Of a stretch of 64,000 nt of DNA, positions 12,001-24,100 are shown piece after piece. How positions within the stretch are numbered: position 1 is the stretch's first letter; each line of letters starts with the position of its first letter. The notes under the pieces were generated by a model. The model did no database searches. It was not told the DNA's origin and saw only the letters and a program-made list of their open reading frames with translations. Source of the DNA: Chimonanthus salicifolius (taxonomy: Eukaryota > Streptophyta > Magnoliopsida > Laurales > Calycanthaceae). The stretch spans positions 52,744,769 to 52,808,768 of the forward strand of contig CM023538.1 in NCBI GenBank assembly GCA_013350335.1, in the 5' to 3' direction. A program made the position numbers and the translations under genes.

Positions 12001-13816
12001 CATTTCATGGAAAATATTGCATACAAACATGCATGGTGCTTATTTTGGACGTTAGATATTGGGAAAAGGGATCCTTGCGGCTGAAACAAAAGATGGGGGT
12101 ACATTGCATTTATTAAAACTATGAGGGGCCTTTGCAAATTATGGTTACTGGTAACGCATATGCCTTGTAATTTCTTTTGTAAAACTTTGGAAGAATATTT
12201 GGGCAAGCTACATGTAAGGATGGTACACTGTATGACAGTGCTAGGTTGGAGTCAAAGCATATTTGCTAGAGTGGGAAACAGATTATGTATCGATGCAGGA
12301 CTTGGATGTGGGAAATGAAGGAGAAATGTGACAACCATTGGGAGGTTAACAATGTAAAACATGGAAACCATTTTAAAAAAATTGACAAATGAACATGTGG
12401 ACTGAAATCTGTTGGATTTGTAATTGTTGTAAAATGTGAAATTAGTTTAGAATATGGTGTAATTTCACATTTTACATTTGTGTTTGACTTTTTAGATATC
12501 ATTGATTGTAAATGATTGTAACCGATCTTTCTTTCCTGTTTTATTGCCTTGATTGGTTCCTTGTATTTTATATATAAATGTATTATTTTCTATTGTATGA
12601 TCAAGTAATACAATACACAAAGAATTCTCTCTTTTTCCCTTTTTTTTCCCCCTCTATTTTCATTATCAGTAGAGCAACAGTGTACCTGAGAAAATAAAGT
12701 ACAGTTATTCCTTGAAATGAGTTTCCCGTGTTTTGTTTTCCTGTAGATTTCCCTTGTGTTCCATGCATTTCAGAAATGTTTAAAAAAAAAAAAAGTCACA
12801 AATTTCTGTCTCCAGAATGTGCTTCCTACTCACATTTTATTTCAAGTAACTATTGAAGCAGAAGGGAAACATGAGATTTTCCCCTTCATCCACTCTATGT
12901 TATATGTTGCACCTTGCACTTTTGACCTCTCTTGGCATGATGATTAGAGAAACGGTTTGTTGGGCAATAGGGCATTATACTGTTTCTACATTGGCTGTAA
13001 TACCTCAATTGATTTGATGCTGATTAATAACAGAGATTATTGTAAAGGTCTTATGCTCGTTGAAATTATTTCTCCCCTTGGTTGTCTGGTGGTGCATGCT
13101 CCATTGATCAAACCTAGTGACAACTGTCTCAAGCCACTACACTTAGAATATGCCCTGCACCGGCATCAATGGTTAAAAATCTCTCCGCTGAAAACTCTAA
13201 ATGCTATATTAATTTTCAGGTTGTACCATGACATCAATTGTTGAACCACAAAATAGCATCTTTACCACTTGAATGAGGCTTATAATTTGTTGCTTGTCAC
13301 ATTGCCTTTCCGAGAAGTGTTGATTCATTTATATATCATTTTATTAGGTTTTAGTTTGTTGACTGTTTGACGGGTGTAATTTTCATATGTTATACCCTAA
13401 TACCATTGATTTCACTCATAAAAATGTCATTTAAATTGTGTTATGCAATGCTGTTGTCTCATTGCAGATACTCCCAGTGAATATTAAAGGACTAGCTGGT
13501 AGCACAGCGACACTACTCAATTGGTTCACATCCTGGGGAATCACAATGACTGCAAACTTGCTTCTAGGTTGGAGCAACGGAGGTCTGTTTCTATCATGCG
13601 TATTTCTATAAGCATTTTCACTGTGTTCATGCATGTGTGCCTTTTCATACATGTTTTTTGTTTAAATGCACCTTATCTAAAGCAATAACTTGTCTCTGAA
13701 CAGGAACCTTTACCATTTATACTGTCGTGAGTGCTTTGACTCTAGTATTTGTGATATTGTACGTCCCCGAGACCAAGGGAAGAACCCTAGAGGAAATCCA
13801 ATGGTCGTTCAGATGA
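34..13816 (+). CDS. ERDL6-like: ERD6-like sugar transporter (major facilitator superfamily), 18 exons, 492 aa
   Basis: Exons read from GT-AG sites with phase maintained: 34-240, 853-915, 1011-1100, 1183-1242, 1340-1405, 1482-1547, 1678-1753, 2012-2076, 2165-2257, 2434-2517, 2596-2680, 9736-9782, 9893-9955, 10040-10099, 10239-10304, 10401-10460, 13468-13582, 13704-13816 (TGA 13814-13816). The product has the sugar-porter signatures in order: EYIGRKG (114-120), [10 protein letters not shown] (163-172), PESPRWL (225-231), QQLSGVNG (299-306), DRAGRR (346-351) and PETKGRT (477-483), as expected of a 12-TM monosaccharide/H+ transporter. The N-terminus ([17 protein letters not shown]) and overall length match the ERD6-like 6 subgroup, whose studied members export glucose from the vacuole at the tonoplast; that location and direction are inferred here. 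The start is the first ATG and fits the family N-terminus. Only 33 bp lie upstream, so the promoter is outside the window. Oddities: intron 11 is 7 kb of nested transposons, and intron 16 contains the left breakpoint of the segmental duplication. Confidence 0.95.
2880..3985 (-). mobile_element. Ty3/Gypsy fragment: end of integrase, chromodomain-like tail and short LTR
   Basis: On the - strand, conceptual translation from about 3975 to 3061 reads through the end of a Gypsy integrase (SPFEIV-type motif, then a stretch like [11 protein letters not shown]), a GPP linker, and a C-terminal chromodomain-like block beginning VEYILDEQ with [10 protein letters not shown]. The frame is broken by a few stops, so it is a pseudogene. 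Left of it, 2880-3060 may be a short LTR, because 2867-2878 is the reverse complement of a TGGTATCAGA-type initiator-Met primer site next to a TGATGCA terminus. It faces a second Gypsy fragment of the same kind at 3990, giving an inverted arrangement. The LTR assignment is weak; the integrase tail is firm. Confidence 0.75.
3990..4955 (+). pseudogene. Gypsy internal-deletion derivative: apparent gag start fused to integrase C-terminus
   Basis: An uninterrupted 215-codon frame (3990-4637) starts [20 protein letters not shown], which resembles a Gypsy gag N-terminus. After about 45 residues it passes into [16 protein letters not shown], typical of the integrase C-terminal region. A proline-rich linker (about 85-165) follows, then a chromodomain-like block starting [20 protein letters not shown]. 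Protease, reverse transcriptase and RNase H are missing, so the element was non-autonomous. The remaining 3' part (4638-4955) contains stops and ends in a purine-rich tract (ATGGGGAGAT) immediately before the LTR. The gag identity of the first 45 residues is inferred from composition and position; the integrase portion is recognised by motif. Confidence 0.65.
4956..5750 (+). mobile_element. Gypsy LTR (3' LTR of the preceding derivative)
   Basis: The 795-bp segment starts TGATGCGAG just after a polypurine tract and ends TACATCA, i.e. TGATG...CATCA inverted termini as in Ty3/Gypsy LTRs. It contains a promoter-like stretch followed by a pyrimidine-rich leader (TTCTTCTTCTTC at about 5343). The downstream boundary directly abuts LINE coding sequence, suggesting insertion into the LINE; the five bases after it are GAGTC, and no matching left flank was identified. 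A 94-bp derivative with the same termini occurs at 9083-9176. Confidence 0.75.
5751..7685 (-). pseudogene. L1-type LINE ORF2 fragment: reverse transcriptase to zf-RVT region
   Basis: Read on the - strand from 7685 downward: [28 protein letters not shown] (RT motif B region), [15 protein letters not shown] (the FADD catalytic motif, about 7360-7320), then [39 protein letters not shown] and finally the zf-RVT and linker region ending ILWTIWK. This is the order found in plant L1 ORF2. Several frameshifts and stops interrupt it (near 7515, 6880, 6530, 6140). The 5' half (endonuclease) and the 3' RNase H/UTR are missing, the latter apparently cut off by the Gypsy LTR at 5750. The 5' end meets an oppositely oriented LINE at about 7690-7720. 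Confidence 0.85.
7715..8632 (+). pseudogene. Second LINE reverse transcriptase fragment, opposite strand
   Basis: The + strand encodes a LINE RT from its N-terminal linker ([20 protein letters not shown] at about 7775) through [40 protein letters not shown] and [18 protein letters not shown] to GLKVNF at 8630. Motif A has ET where AYD is usual, and the catalytic YADD/FADD reads YKDD, so even the open 145-codon part (8194-8631) would not be active. Stops occur near 7880 and 8010-8110. Its RT overlaps in family coordinates with the neighbouring - strand fragment and differs in sequence, so it is a separate insertion rather than an inverted half of the same copy. Confidence 0.85.
8645..9082. other. 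Unassigned intronic DNA, purine-rich
   Basis: Between the LINE fragment and the mini-LTR the + strand is strongly purine-rich (many GGAGAAAAGG-like runs at 8720-8880). No coding motif, tRNA or clear element terminus was recognised. Confidence 0.5.
9083..9176. mobile_element. 94-bp miniature solo LTR with 5-bp target duplication
   Basis: The segment starts TGATGCGAGC and ends TGCATCA, the termini of the 795-bp Gypsy LTR at 4956-5750, and its last 50 bp (TTTAGGGTTACCCTAT...) align with the end of that LTR. It is flanked by GAAGC on both sides (9078-9082 and 9177-9181), the expected 5-bp Gypsy target-site duplication. It therefore looks like a genuine insertion whose LTR lacks about 700 bp of the interior. 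Confidence 0.8.
9182..9735. other. End of intron 11 with a CT microsatellite
   Basis: A run of about 14 CT dinucleotides lies at 9391-9420. The remainder leads to the exon 12 acceptor at 9734-9735. No further element was recognised. Confidence 0.6.
10461..13467 (+). other. Intron 16 of the transporter
   Basis: This 3007-bp intron contains an inverted-repeat element at 11168-12032 and, from 12702 onward, the start of duplication unit 1. Apart from these no coding motif was seen in either strand; short open frames such as 10857-11126 have no recognisable domain. Confidence 0.7.
11168..12032. mobile_element. Putative TIR element (non-autonomous DNA transposon) in intron 16
   Basis: The left end GGGCATGTTTGTTTGC is matched in inverted orientation at the right end (GCATACAAACATGC at about 12019-12032), and both ends continue with a CATGGAAA/TTTCATGG motif. 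The interior (about 11530-11830) is full of short GGGTTGGGTCATG-like words. No transposase motif is present. No convincing target duplication was found, so the family is unassigned. Confidence 0.5.
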
Positions 13817-13962
13817 ATTTTATTTGGAGCTCTCATATTCAGTTTGGCCTGCCTTCCTTTCGTACTCTAATGCTTCTTTCAGAAAGGCAAGATTTGGAGC
13901 TCCTCAGGTTTCTGAATCCTTTGCATTCCATATTCATGTTTTCTTTGCAGCATCATGTCAAT

Positions 13963-13968
13963 AATAAA
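13963..13968 (+). terminator. Possible polyadenylation signal of the transporter gene
   Basis: AATAAA lies about 147 bp after the stop codon in a T-rich context, a plausible near-upstream element for plant 3'-end formation. The same motif is conserved after the duplicated exon 18 in unit 2 (about 31873). Assigned by motif and position only. Confidence 0.4.
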
Positions 13969-14394
13969 CTCATTTTGTTATAAACTATTTATTTTATTCA
14001 AACATCTCAGCTTCGCGCATGCCTCTATGATCATTTTGCTTCTACTTTTGGGGCCATGAGTTTTGCACTTATCTCTACATTAAATATTTTTATCAGAATC
14101 TAGACATTCTTCTGTATATTGGGTTCCAAGGCTGGATTTGGGCTCATGTGAAAAAAAAACTTGAGCAATTCTGTTGGTGCTCGTTTGATGACATGGTGGT
14201 TCAATACTTGGACAAAATTTATATCAAGTAGAGAAGGAAGATACCAATATTTTGTGAATGATTAATATCTTGACAATTTACTTAAAGTGATTTAGTTACT
14301 AATCGAATAACTATGCTTCTCCAGGTGGTTTAGGATTGGTACTCCAGAGTTCCCAGAAAAGGAGGACCTTCAATGTCATTAGAGATTATAACCT

Positions 14395-14579
14395 GCCCCC
14401 CACTGGGTAGCTCAGCTGATGGCTTCTCCCCTTGAGAAGGGAGAGGTCACGGGTTTGAGTCTCAGTGGCCCTTACCTGGGAGCATGGGCATCAATGGTGC
14501 TCGCCCCAGGAGTTTTAGGAGGGTTATAGCCAAGGCGTAAGTTAGGGTGGATCTGAAGTTTCTCCTGGGTCTAAAAAAA
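14395..14579 (+). mobile_element. tRNA-derived SINE (Au-like), unit 1 copy
   Basis: The 185-bp element has an A-box-like GTAGCTCAGCTGATGG near its 5' end and a B-box-like GGGTTTGAGTCTC about 45 bp later, the internal Pol III promoter of tRNA-derived SINEs. It ends in a short A-run. It is flanked by an about 17-bp target duplication (ATTAGAGATTATA plus a diverged tail; 14378-14394 and 14580-14596). The head resembles the plant Au SINE family. The insertion is shared with unit 2 and thus predates the duplication. Confidence 0.8.
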
Positions 14580-14597
14580 ATTAGAGATTATATACTG

Positions 14598-16262
14598 GGT
14601 TGTCAAATTCACACCTTAGTTGTGTCTAGCTCCTCTCTTATGCTCCAAATCTATTTTGCATCCTCCTTTTTAAGTCTAGTTTTTTCAAGAAACCTTTATA
14701 TATATATAGAGGGAAATAACCATATACTGAATGAGGGGATTCACCATTCATTATATTTTGAGTAGTATTTATCAATGGCTGGATATGCTTGCCCCAAAAT
14801 AAATGGTGGATTCACTCATCTTTATGAAAACTACCATGAGAATGGTAGCATATGATCATTTCACACACAATTAATATTTTATTATAGCTATAAATATTGT
14901 AGTTAACATGAGATAATTATAAGTAATACTTAAATGGAAACTCTAATATACCAAGTATAATGTGCCTGGAAGTAGAGGCAGAATTAGAAATTTACTTGTT
15001 GAGGGGCCCAAAGTATAAAATTCAAATTTTTGAAGGGTCAACTAATACTTTTTATATTTTAAGGGGCTTTTTAGACAATTTTAAGCTTCTATTAGTGGTT
15101 TTCTAAAAACCTTTTTTTTTTTTTTGTGTGTGGAACTTCAGTTGTCAATATATTTTTATGTTTTCGACAAGTAATATTTCATATTGTCAACATTTATGTA
15201 ATAAGGATATAAATTTATAGAACTCTATATATATATTGGGTAGCCATTTAGACATCTTACTTTTCTTTTAAGAGATAATTCTTATCATTTTGCCTTTCAA
15301 TTTTTTAAAAAGACAATTCTTCTGCATAAAATTGGGGCAAAATGGTAATTTCATATAAAATTTTGAAATGGGATGTCTCTTAAAAGAAAAGTAAGATGTC
15401 TAAATAGCTATCCTATATATTTGAAGTATTTTAAATAAGTATGTCCAGTAAAATTAGCTTTTATAAACGTGCTTTAGATGTTTAGTTATAGTAATGTTGA
15501 GTTAAATAAGAAAGGTATCATTGTCACAAAGTGTGGTGATGTTTTGAGCAAGCCAAAACAACCATAACCGTACTCCGCATTTCTTTGTTGAATGGTTGTG
15601 TTTTGCGTGTATGTTATTTATTTTTATTTCTTTTAAAAGCCATCTTTACATTTTTTTTGTAATTTACACGAGTGATATTCATTGCCCTTAGGTCAACTAG
15701 TGAGGTATGGGGGTTCGAATTTGGCACCTCCTGTTTCTTGAGGTGGGAGAATACACTATTTGGATGTGAAGAAGTTATGAGACTTTTTTATAATTTCTTA
15801 TATATTTGTTTGGATTTTTTTAGAGTGAAATGCGCACTAAAAATGTCAAACTTTCTTCTATTGGGTTGTATATTGTCATGGCTTTGTTTTGTTTTGTTTT
15901 TTTTTTTTTTTTTTTTTTAAGTTTTGGAGCTTAATAACAAATATAACTAGTGGGATTGAAAGTTTATTTTAAACTTAAAGACCAAATTTCAATAAAAAAT
16001 CAAATTCTATCTTCTTGATCTTATCTTGCGAAAATCACTTGTTTTTGTTTTATAGATGTCTGATGATTTATACTAATAAAATCAAGTGGCTAGATTTGAT
16101 TTTTCGATTAAAATTTTGTTCACATGACAATCTTTTAATCCAATTGGACCATCGATCATTTTATTTGTGTAATCATGGAATCTTTGTTTAATTTTCAGAT
16201 TGGGTTGGTGATCTAGGTAGTTATAGATTTTTGTTTAAACTTATCACTTGGTATAAAGAGAC
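14598..16262. other. AT-rich noncoding DNA between SINE and Copia remnant
   Basis: No gene was seen. At 15240-15420 the blocks ACATCTTACTTTTCTTTTAA and its reverse complement flank a central part with CAATTTT/AAAATTG, suggesting a roughly 170-bp inverted-repeat (MITE-like) element. At 15690-15760 lies a common plant repeat word (GGGGGTTCGAATTTGGCACC), B-box-like. A poly-T tract of about 20 occurs at 15900-15919. Confidence 0.45.
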
Positions 16263-17578
16263 TATTAAAGGAAATTCATCACTCGGTTGACTTTCTATAT
16301 TTTCTGTATCTCATTTGTTAGTTTTCGAAATCTCGGAATTGTAATTCGGCTATTGATTTATTCTTTCCTCTTTAAGAGGCTTGTATTCTTCTATAAATAT
16401 TTTTTTCAATGAGAGAGGCTCAAGCCATTTTGCTCAATTCTATATGGTATAGAGCTAGACAGTCTTAACAGCTTCCTCAAAATCCCCAAACCCTTCCCTC
16501 CTTTTTCTCTCTCTCAACTCCCTTTCTCTTATTTGTTGTTGTAGTGTTGCCACAAATCCTCTATGATTCTCATATCATCATTTTCCGACCACAACACTCT
16601 TCATATTTGCCCTGTCGCTTGAAAACGAGATAATCACCTCTACCTCCATCGTCAAGATCCGCGTCTGATTTTGACTTCCTTTGGCACTGGTTCACCTGTT
16701 CTCACCCTAAACAGAACCCCCTCAAATATGCTACCCAGATCTCTGCTGTCTACTTGCCTCACCTCTGCACATAGTCCGTGAACACACCAACTACCTTCTT
16801 AGGTCATGAGTCAACCCCACACATCTTTCTAGAGGTCGTTAAACACATCATTCGCTATCATAAAGGTTCCATTGGTCTTGGCCTTCTTATTGTGTGTGCA
16901 ACACAACTCTTACGTCTCGTTGCTTACTCTGATGCTGATTAGGTTGGTTGCCCCGATAGTTGTCGCTCCACCACTGATTATTGTATCTTCCTGAGTCTCG
17001 ATTTAATTTCATGGTGTGCAAAGAAACAACCAACAGTATCTTGGTCTAGTGCCGAAGATGAATATCGGGCCCTTGTCTATACCAATGTCGATACTATATG
17101 GATACAAAACCTTTTACTAGAGCTTGGCTTTCTCCTTAGTTGCCTGGCATTCATTTTTTGTGAGAATCTTAGTGCAACATATATGGCCGCGAACCTATCT
17201 TCTATGCTCGGACTAAACATATTGAGATTGATTATCATTTCATTCGCGAATGTTTCACTATTGGTTTTCATTAAATTCAGTTCGTATCTTCCATGGATCA
17301 ACTTGCTGATATTTTCACTAAGAGACTCCCGAAGCAATACTTTTCTCGCTGCTCAGTTACATTCTCGTCGTCTTACAACTGTCGAGTTTGCAGGAGAGTA
17401 TTAAAGGAAACTCATCACCTGATTGACTTTCCATATTTTCCGTATCTCTTTATTTGTTAGTTTTTCAAATCTCGAGATTGTAATTTGGGATTTATTTTTT
17501 CCCTTTTAAGAGGCTTATGTTCTTTTAAAAATACTGTTTTCAATAAGAGAGTTCCAAGCCATTTTAGTCAATTCTACA
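16263..17578 (+). mobile_element. Internally deleted Ty1/Copia element, unit 1 copy
   Basis: Left LTR 16263-16444 and right LTR 17399-17578 share the start TATTAAAGGAAA and the end CAATTCTA(C/T)A. A primer-binding-like TGGTATAGAGC follows the left LTR (16445). The interior keeps only the end of Copia pol: VKHIIRY, LLRLVAYSDAD, CAKKQPTVSWSSAE (the RNase H region) and AKRLPK-like residues, with many stops. Gag, protease, integrase and most of RT are gone. No clean target duplication was resolved. Confidence 0.85.
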
Positions 17579-18133
17579 TACACCGAGACATTTTATCCAG
17601 TAGAAAGACAGGTTAGGAAATGAGAAAGTGCTAGAAACCCTCTCTTGAAGTCTTGCTTGGATACTTGGTAGAAGCATTGAATTGAGACATGGGAAATGAG
17701 AATTCTGAATGCCAACATCACGATTTCCTTTCCACTCTGTAAGGGGTCCGTTTCATGCAATGGAAGAGAAGTTCGTTGTTAGAAACATAGAACTACTCTC
17801 CATTCATATAACAATAAATACGACACTCTAGTCTTCTGTTCTTTGTTGTCGTTCCATACAAAATTTCAAGTACAATTAAGGCAAGAGCTTGTAAGAGCAG
17901 TACAACTGTAGAAGGCTCTGGGTTATGATCTTGAAGTTGCAAGTTTGAATCAGTATCCATATTATTAAGGCTGCATGTCTAGATTATTACTGATCTTGAA
18001 AAAAATTAAAGGAAAAGGCTAAAACAAGACAAGTAAGAGTAGAGGAGATTCACTACTTAAGACTTGAAATTGGCAGGAAGAAAGCTTGGAGGTAGAGAAC
18101 TAGAGAAACAACCATCAATGTGCTTTCGCTACA
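17579..18133. other. Noncoding DNA, 3' flank of hydrolase copy A
   Basis: Conserved with 38739-39292 in unit 2 at high identity. On the - strand it would contain the 3' UTR of the hydrolase gene. No independent gene was recognised. Confidence 0.5.
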
Positions 18134-21100
18134 TTATCCTTCTTGGTTTCCATTGGCATTTGCAACAGAGAGAGCAAGGAATTTCTTTAGGCACCTGTTG
18201 TAGACATGAGGATGCTCGATCTGGACCAGGTGACCTGCTTTCTTTATGGTTTGCAACTTGGCTTTAGCTCCCAATTGCCTGTATTTTGCACAAGATTTTT
18301 GCAACATATTATCCGATCCTCTCTCGGTCATACTTCAATATAATACAAGGGTACGTTTGTCATTTTACTATTGAAAAGATATTAAGACATTCAAATTTCA
18401 ATAAATTCTTCTTAAAATTTTTCTTTTATTAATTTTAGTAGTTTTAGAATGCATCGAGTCTATTTTTGTGCTTCTAGATGATGTCCATATTTTGTATATG
18501 ATATGGTGTCAAGATGACATGAAATTAGGTCAAGATTATAATTCATACTTGATTTTTAATTGCATAGGTTATTAATAAGGATTTTTCTAGTTTTGAATGG
18601 TATAAATATTAATTAAAAGCATATTGGTTAGAGAGAGTTTTTTTCGTTAACTGTTTTGTCGGTTTTGCAAAACTTGAGGAGAATGTAGGTTGCTTACTCT
18701 AGAAATATATCAGCTCATAATTATTATATCAACCCAATATATATTGGTTTTAAGTCTGCCGATATGTATAGGACAATATGTATTGTTATATTTTTAAGAG
18801 AACTGTATCAGCCGTATTGACTATTTTATCAGTCAATACTGTATAGCAATTGTTGATACTTTAAAAAAAAAAACATAAAAAAAAGAACAATTTGAACGGC
18901 TTTTCAAGTTAAATCGTGGCCAGAGGCCCAAGTTTGCTATGAGAAGGCTGACAGAAGTGGATATAAAAATAGTTGATAATGACACTATCTTAATGAGTGA
19001 TTAGCAATAAAGAGTTTATAATGCTCTAAATAAGAATAAAACATGTAGACAAAATCAGAGATTTTGTTGTAATTATAATTTTTTTTTATTAAAGTCTTTC
19101 TAATTGCATCATGAATTCACAGAGTTTGTCCACTAAAAGGATCTCTTGTGCACAAATGTTTTTTTATCTTTTGCTATTGGACAACATAAATAAATAAATA
19201 AATAAAGAAAGAAAGGTTGAGTAACTTACTTTTGCATGTTCTTTGCAAACTCAAGTTCAACCAGCTCGTCATTTTCACCCCAAATGAGAAGTATTGGCTG
19301 CAAAACCAAACATTTTCACTTCTTAGGATCTAAATCTACACGTTTGAAATCCATACTTGGTTCTTCCTTGTTATATGTTTTATTCTTTATTTCTAATTAT
19401 ATTTACACATTCATTTCATTATTTTGAACTATTATCATATTTCACATCTCAAATAAATTTTCTCATTTTTACTATTATTTCTCTAAGACGCGAGTCAATT
19501 TTCTTAGAATAATCATTTCCTATTAATTAACTACATCAAATTTATGTCAGAAAATTACTCAAAATTATTTTCCATTTTTCTAAACTTTTTGGGTTTTTTT
19601 TCCAATTTTTTTTTGAAAAATATTAAAATCTCGATTTCATAGCTCAAACAGTCCATTTTTATGTGTAAATTGCCATTAAATAATACAATTACATGTAGGG
19701 GTGAAAAATTCGCCTCGGCTGAGATATCGGCCGATATCTAAGCCGATAAATTTCTCTCTCCTCTTTTGTGTTTTTTTTTTTTTTTTAACTATCAATATTT
19801 TTTTATTATTTTATTTTTTCTGAATTAAAAATAAATAAAAAATCCGAAAGAAAGCTTTTTTTTAAAAAAAAATTGAAAATGAAAATATCGGCCGATATCT
19901 AGTTCGATATCGGCATAGATATCAACATGGGCCCACCACCGTTTTAAGACTTTTTTTTATTTTTTATAAAAAGACTGATATTATGAATATCGGCCACCGA
20001 TATATTGGCCATATCGGCCAAGAACTACTGTGTACGGCCGATACGGCATTGAAAACCCATATCATATCGGCCGATACAATATCTTGACCCCTGATTATAT
20101 GAAAAAAAAGTGCAATTTTTTCAATTTTTTTTTATTAAAAAAATTGACTGAAGAGAAAGCATGCGTATTGACGATATATCCGGGATTTCAATATTTTAAT
20201 CTCTGGGTCCAATATTTATAATATTAATCTTCACGAATAAGATTTTGCACCTGTGAGAATTGTGTGGTGAAAACATCTTCTTTGATGTCAACCATAGCTG
20301 CTAGCAGTTCAGCTCTCTCCTTTCTGTGTGAAAACGCCACCTATTGGGAAAATGGGAATTGTCGTTAGCTAAGAACGGGCATTAAGAAGATGGTCACGTG
20401 CACACTCATATGTCACATTTAAGTATAATGTATATTAAAAGAGGTTATATTGAAATTGTTGAAAAAAAATTCATTTAAGTACAATTCAATTATTTTAAAT
20501 CATATAAGTTGTTGAAAAGTGACGTGTTGTTGCATCCTTGCATCTTTATCTTCATTGACTTCTTCCAACACATCTTTAAGATCAACTTCATCCTTAATAT
20601 TACCTCTTGTATTTTTTCCTGCCATTGATGTATGAGAAAGTGTACTAGTCGCTCTTCCAAAATATAGAAAAAACTTGCCAAAAAAAAAAGGAAAAAAACA
20701 CCGCTTCCAAAATAGCAACTTCCAAAATTAGGACTTCAGTCATCAAATAATTAGACCGTATCTGAAAATGCCGAACTTCTAAAGTTAGAGGTTTCAAAAA
20801 TAGAAATTTCCAAATTTTGCAAGTGTCTGAAATATCAGACAAAAAATGTCCACTTTGTAAAACTAGAGTGCCCAAAATAATAGGTGCTCAAAATAATCTA
20901 AAATTCAATATACATGTAAGGTAGTGCGTTTGCCCATAGGTGTAAATCTAAGTTCTGATCACCAACTGATGAAGGGTAGGACTAGGCTTAATGCCTATCT
21001 ATACCTTCAATGTAAAAATAAGTAGAACTCTGCATGATCCAACTCGAATATGATAAACAATTCCAAGTTTTCTGAAATCGTAAGAGACTGAGTGAAATAG

Positions 21101-24100
21101 CTCAGTGAAGAGAAACAACTAATCATCCAAGCATGTTAACAAATCTAAGTAGATTTTAAATTAAACATGCATCTCATCATAATAGTGGATCGACACCCTA
21201 AAAACAACAACATGGTTTACCCCACCATCTTATGCATCTCTCAGTGACATTGGGTCAACACCTTACTCATGGTAACAACATGTTTTACCTCACCATTTCA
21301 TGCATCTCTCAAATGTCCAGGCTATGACTTGCAAAGTACTGTTTTTTTTTGTCTTACTCAACATGCGATCTACATTAGGGTCTTCTGTAGACCAGTGCTT
21401 CACACAGTCTGCTATACGCTCCACATTAAAGTTCCAATAGCCCAATGCTTTACACAGTGCGTCAAAGGCTCATTACATAGTCATCTACGCATGTATGCTA
21501 AATCATTTGGTCATTTTCCACAAAATGTCCATTATACCCACCATAGGTTCACTCGGCATATATTTTCTTACTCAACCTGGTTTACACAACCCTTTCACCC
21601 AATGCATGTATTCATTAAGCATAAAATGTCATCACTAAGCAAATAACATGTTGGCAATCACAGTAGAAAACACATCTATTTATTCAATATTTTAACATTA
21701 TCAACTCCGTAATGATATGAATTTACAAAGAATCTTACTTTCAAATTACAGTTTAATAGTCACAAAACCATAACTTTCTAAGCAGCAAATCACTGAAAGT
21801 AAATAAAACTGTAAATTGCAGAAAGTAAATATAGCAGTAACATGCTGAAAGTAAACAAGCAGTAAAATGCTTTATCTTGATTAAATATGTCCTCTACGTT
21901 TGAACGATCGGTGTCCAAAGTCCATAAATCATAACCGGTGTATATCACACGTTGGTCCAAAGTCCACAGTCTGGGCACTTAGCCAATTAAACCACTAACT
22001 AATATGGGACGAGCTTTGGATCATAGAAACTTAAGAGTTAAAACAACATTTCAAATGTTAAAATAAAATATCATGATTTAGTTGATAAAATAGAAGTTAA
22101 TGTTTTTTTTTTTTAAATGGTTCATATAATATATTAATAGATAAAAAAGAACACCAAAGGTGTAAATACAACACACGAACAAGTAGTTCAGTCCACAACC
22201 CGACATAAAACAGAAAGAACAACACGCAGGATCTTAAAAGAATCTTACATCGAGAACAAACCAAAAATAGAAGTTAATGATAGTGTTTAAAATAAACCAA
22301 ACCAAAAATATTTTAATCATTATGAATTAAAAATTAAACCATTATAAGGCCAATTAATGAAACCCATTAAAATCCACATAAATAATTAACTAACTACCTT
22401 AGTTAAGTAATGGTTTTATTTAAAAATATAACTAAATTAATTAAAATAAAAGACATTAAAATCTTAAGTAGTAAATAAATAAAACCATACAACTTTCCAA
22501 AACTATATCATATATAAAATTTTCAAACGAACTAGAGAATGGAACCAATTAATTTAATAGGATTATATTTTGTAAGCGCCCTTGATTATCTCTAATATAT
22601 TTTATTTCTGAAGTTATACATACCTCTTTTAGTTCTTATTTTAAAATAAAGTAACTCAAAATACGTTGATAAAATCTCCCACGTATAAAATACAACATCT
22701 AACCACATATTTCACTTTCATTTTCAATATAAAACTTGTTTTAATACTACAAGATTTATTTCAAACCAGAAGCCATTTTAAAACTGAAATCAAAGCAAAT
22801 AAAATCAAAAAGCCATTTCGGTGCTGTAGCGTTTGTGTACACCGCTGTAGCATTCGCAAATTTTACTGTAGCAATCGCAAAACTGGGGAAAAAGCAGAGA
22901 AGGAGACGAATGGAAGAGTTGACGGGTTTCTCGTGTCCATCTCTGAAATCTAACCTTGTGGGGGTTTTCGAAAATCAATTTAAAACCTTAAGGATAAAAA
23001 AAAAATTAATTTTCCTTTAAAATGCATTGTTGCCCAAAAGGAAGCCATGAAGAAAGGAAGAAAACGGTCAGAGGAGAACGAGGAGCAGAGAGAGATTCAA
23101 AAAGGGCAAAAAGTATCTGAGACTTCAACGTCGGTTGGATTGTTAGATGATTTATTTTTAATTTAAAAAATCAAATAGTTTTATTATTCAATAAATCTCA
23201 TTCTTGACCGGATGATAGGTCTATCCATCTATAGATAGCTTTGTGATTATCAAATACGATCTTTCATCTGACACTGTTTGAACATTTATTAGATTTGCCT
23301 TATATAATCACTTATTATATTTTAAATTATAACTTGTTGCAATATAGAAATTAGACAATTTATAATTGTGAAGGCCCTAGTCCAGAGGCCTTGAAGGCAA
23401 CCCCAAAATAGGGCAAGAAATCAGTCAGTTGGGCCAGTGCCTGTCCGACCGACAACCAACAGCTGAATGGGCATGAAGATGTGGGAAAAAAATCTCACAT
23501 CGCCCAGGAGGATAAACCTAAAGGAGTATATAAGAGGCAGCTCACCCCTAACCCTGCACAATGTGTTTTGGGCCTGTGAGTTGAGCCAGACACAATGCAA
23601 AGCCGTGAGGGCCAGTGTGGGCCCAGAGCGGACAATAAATTGTTTGGGTCGAGTCGGGCCTGGGTCGTTACAAAAGGTATTAGAGCTCAAGGTTGAAACC
23701 CTCTGCCTGTATGGGTCCCTTGCTCCTCTCCTAAGTCGTTGTCGAGTTGAGCCAGGACAGCCCAAAGGCACAAATAGCTAACTGAGTTGTAATCGAGTCG
23801 AACCTAGGATTGCTTTGGGCCTAAGTGCTGTGGACTGAGGTCGCGGCCTAGAAGCCCAGGCAGCTGAACCGAGTTGAGGGCAGCTTTAGGCTTAAATGGG
23901 GTGGATTGTGAAGGCCCTAGTCTAGAGGCCCTAAGGGTGAGCCCAAAAGAGGGCAAAAAATCAGTGAGTTGGGCCAGTGTCGGTCCGATCGACAGGTGCA
24001 GTTGGTCCGATCGGTGGCCAACAACTGAATGGGCATGAGGATTTGGAAAAAGAAAATCCCACATGGTCCAGGAGGATAAATCTGAAGGGGTATATAAGAG

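Noticed and set aside
14395..14470. tRNA gene
   Set aside because: Only A- and B-box-like words are present, without a foldable acceptor stem. The A-tail and target duplication show a SINE.
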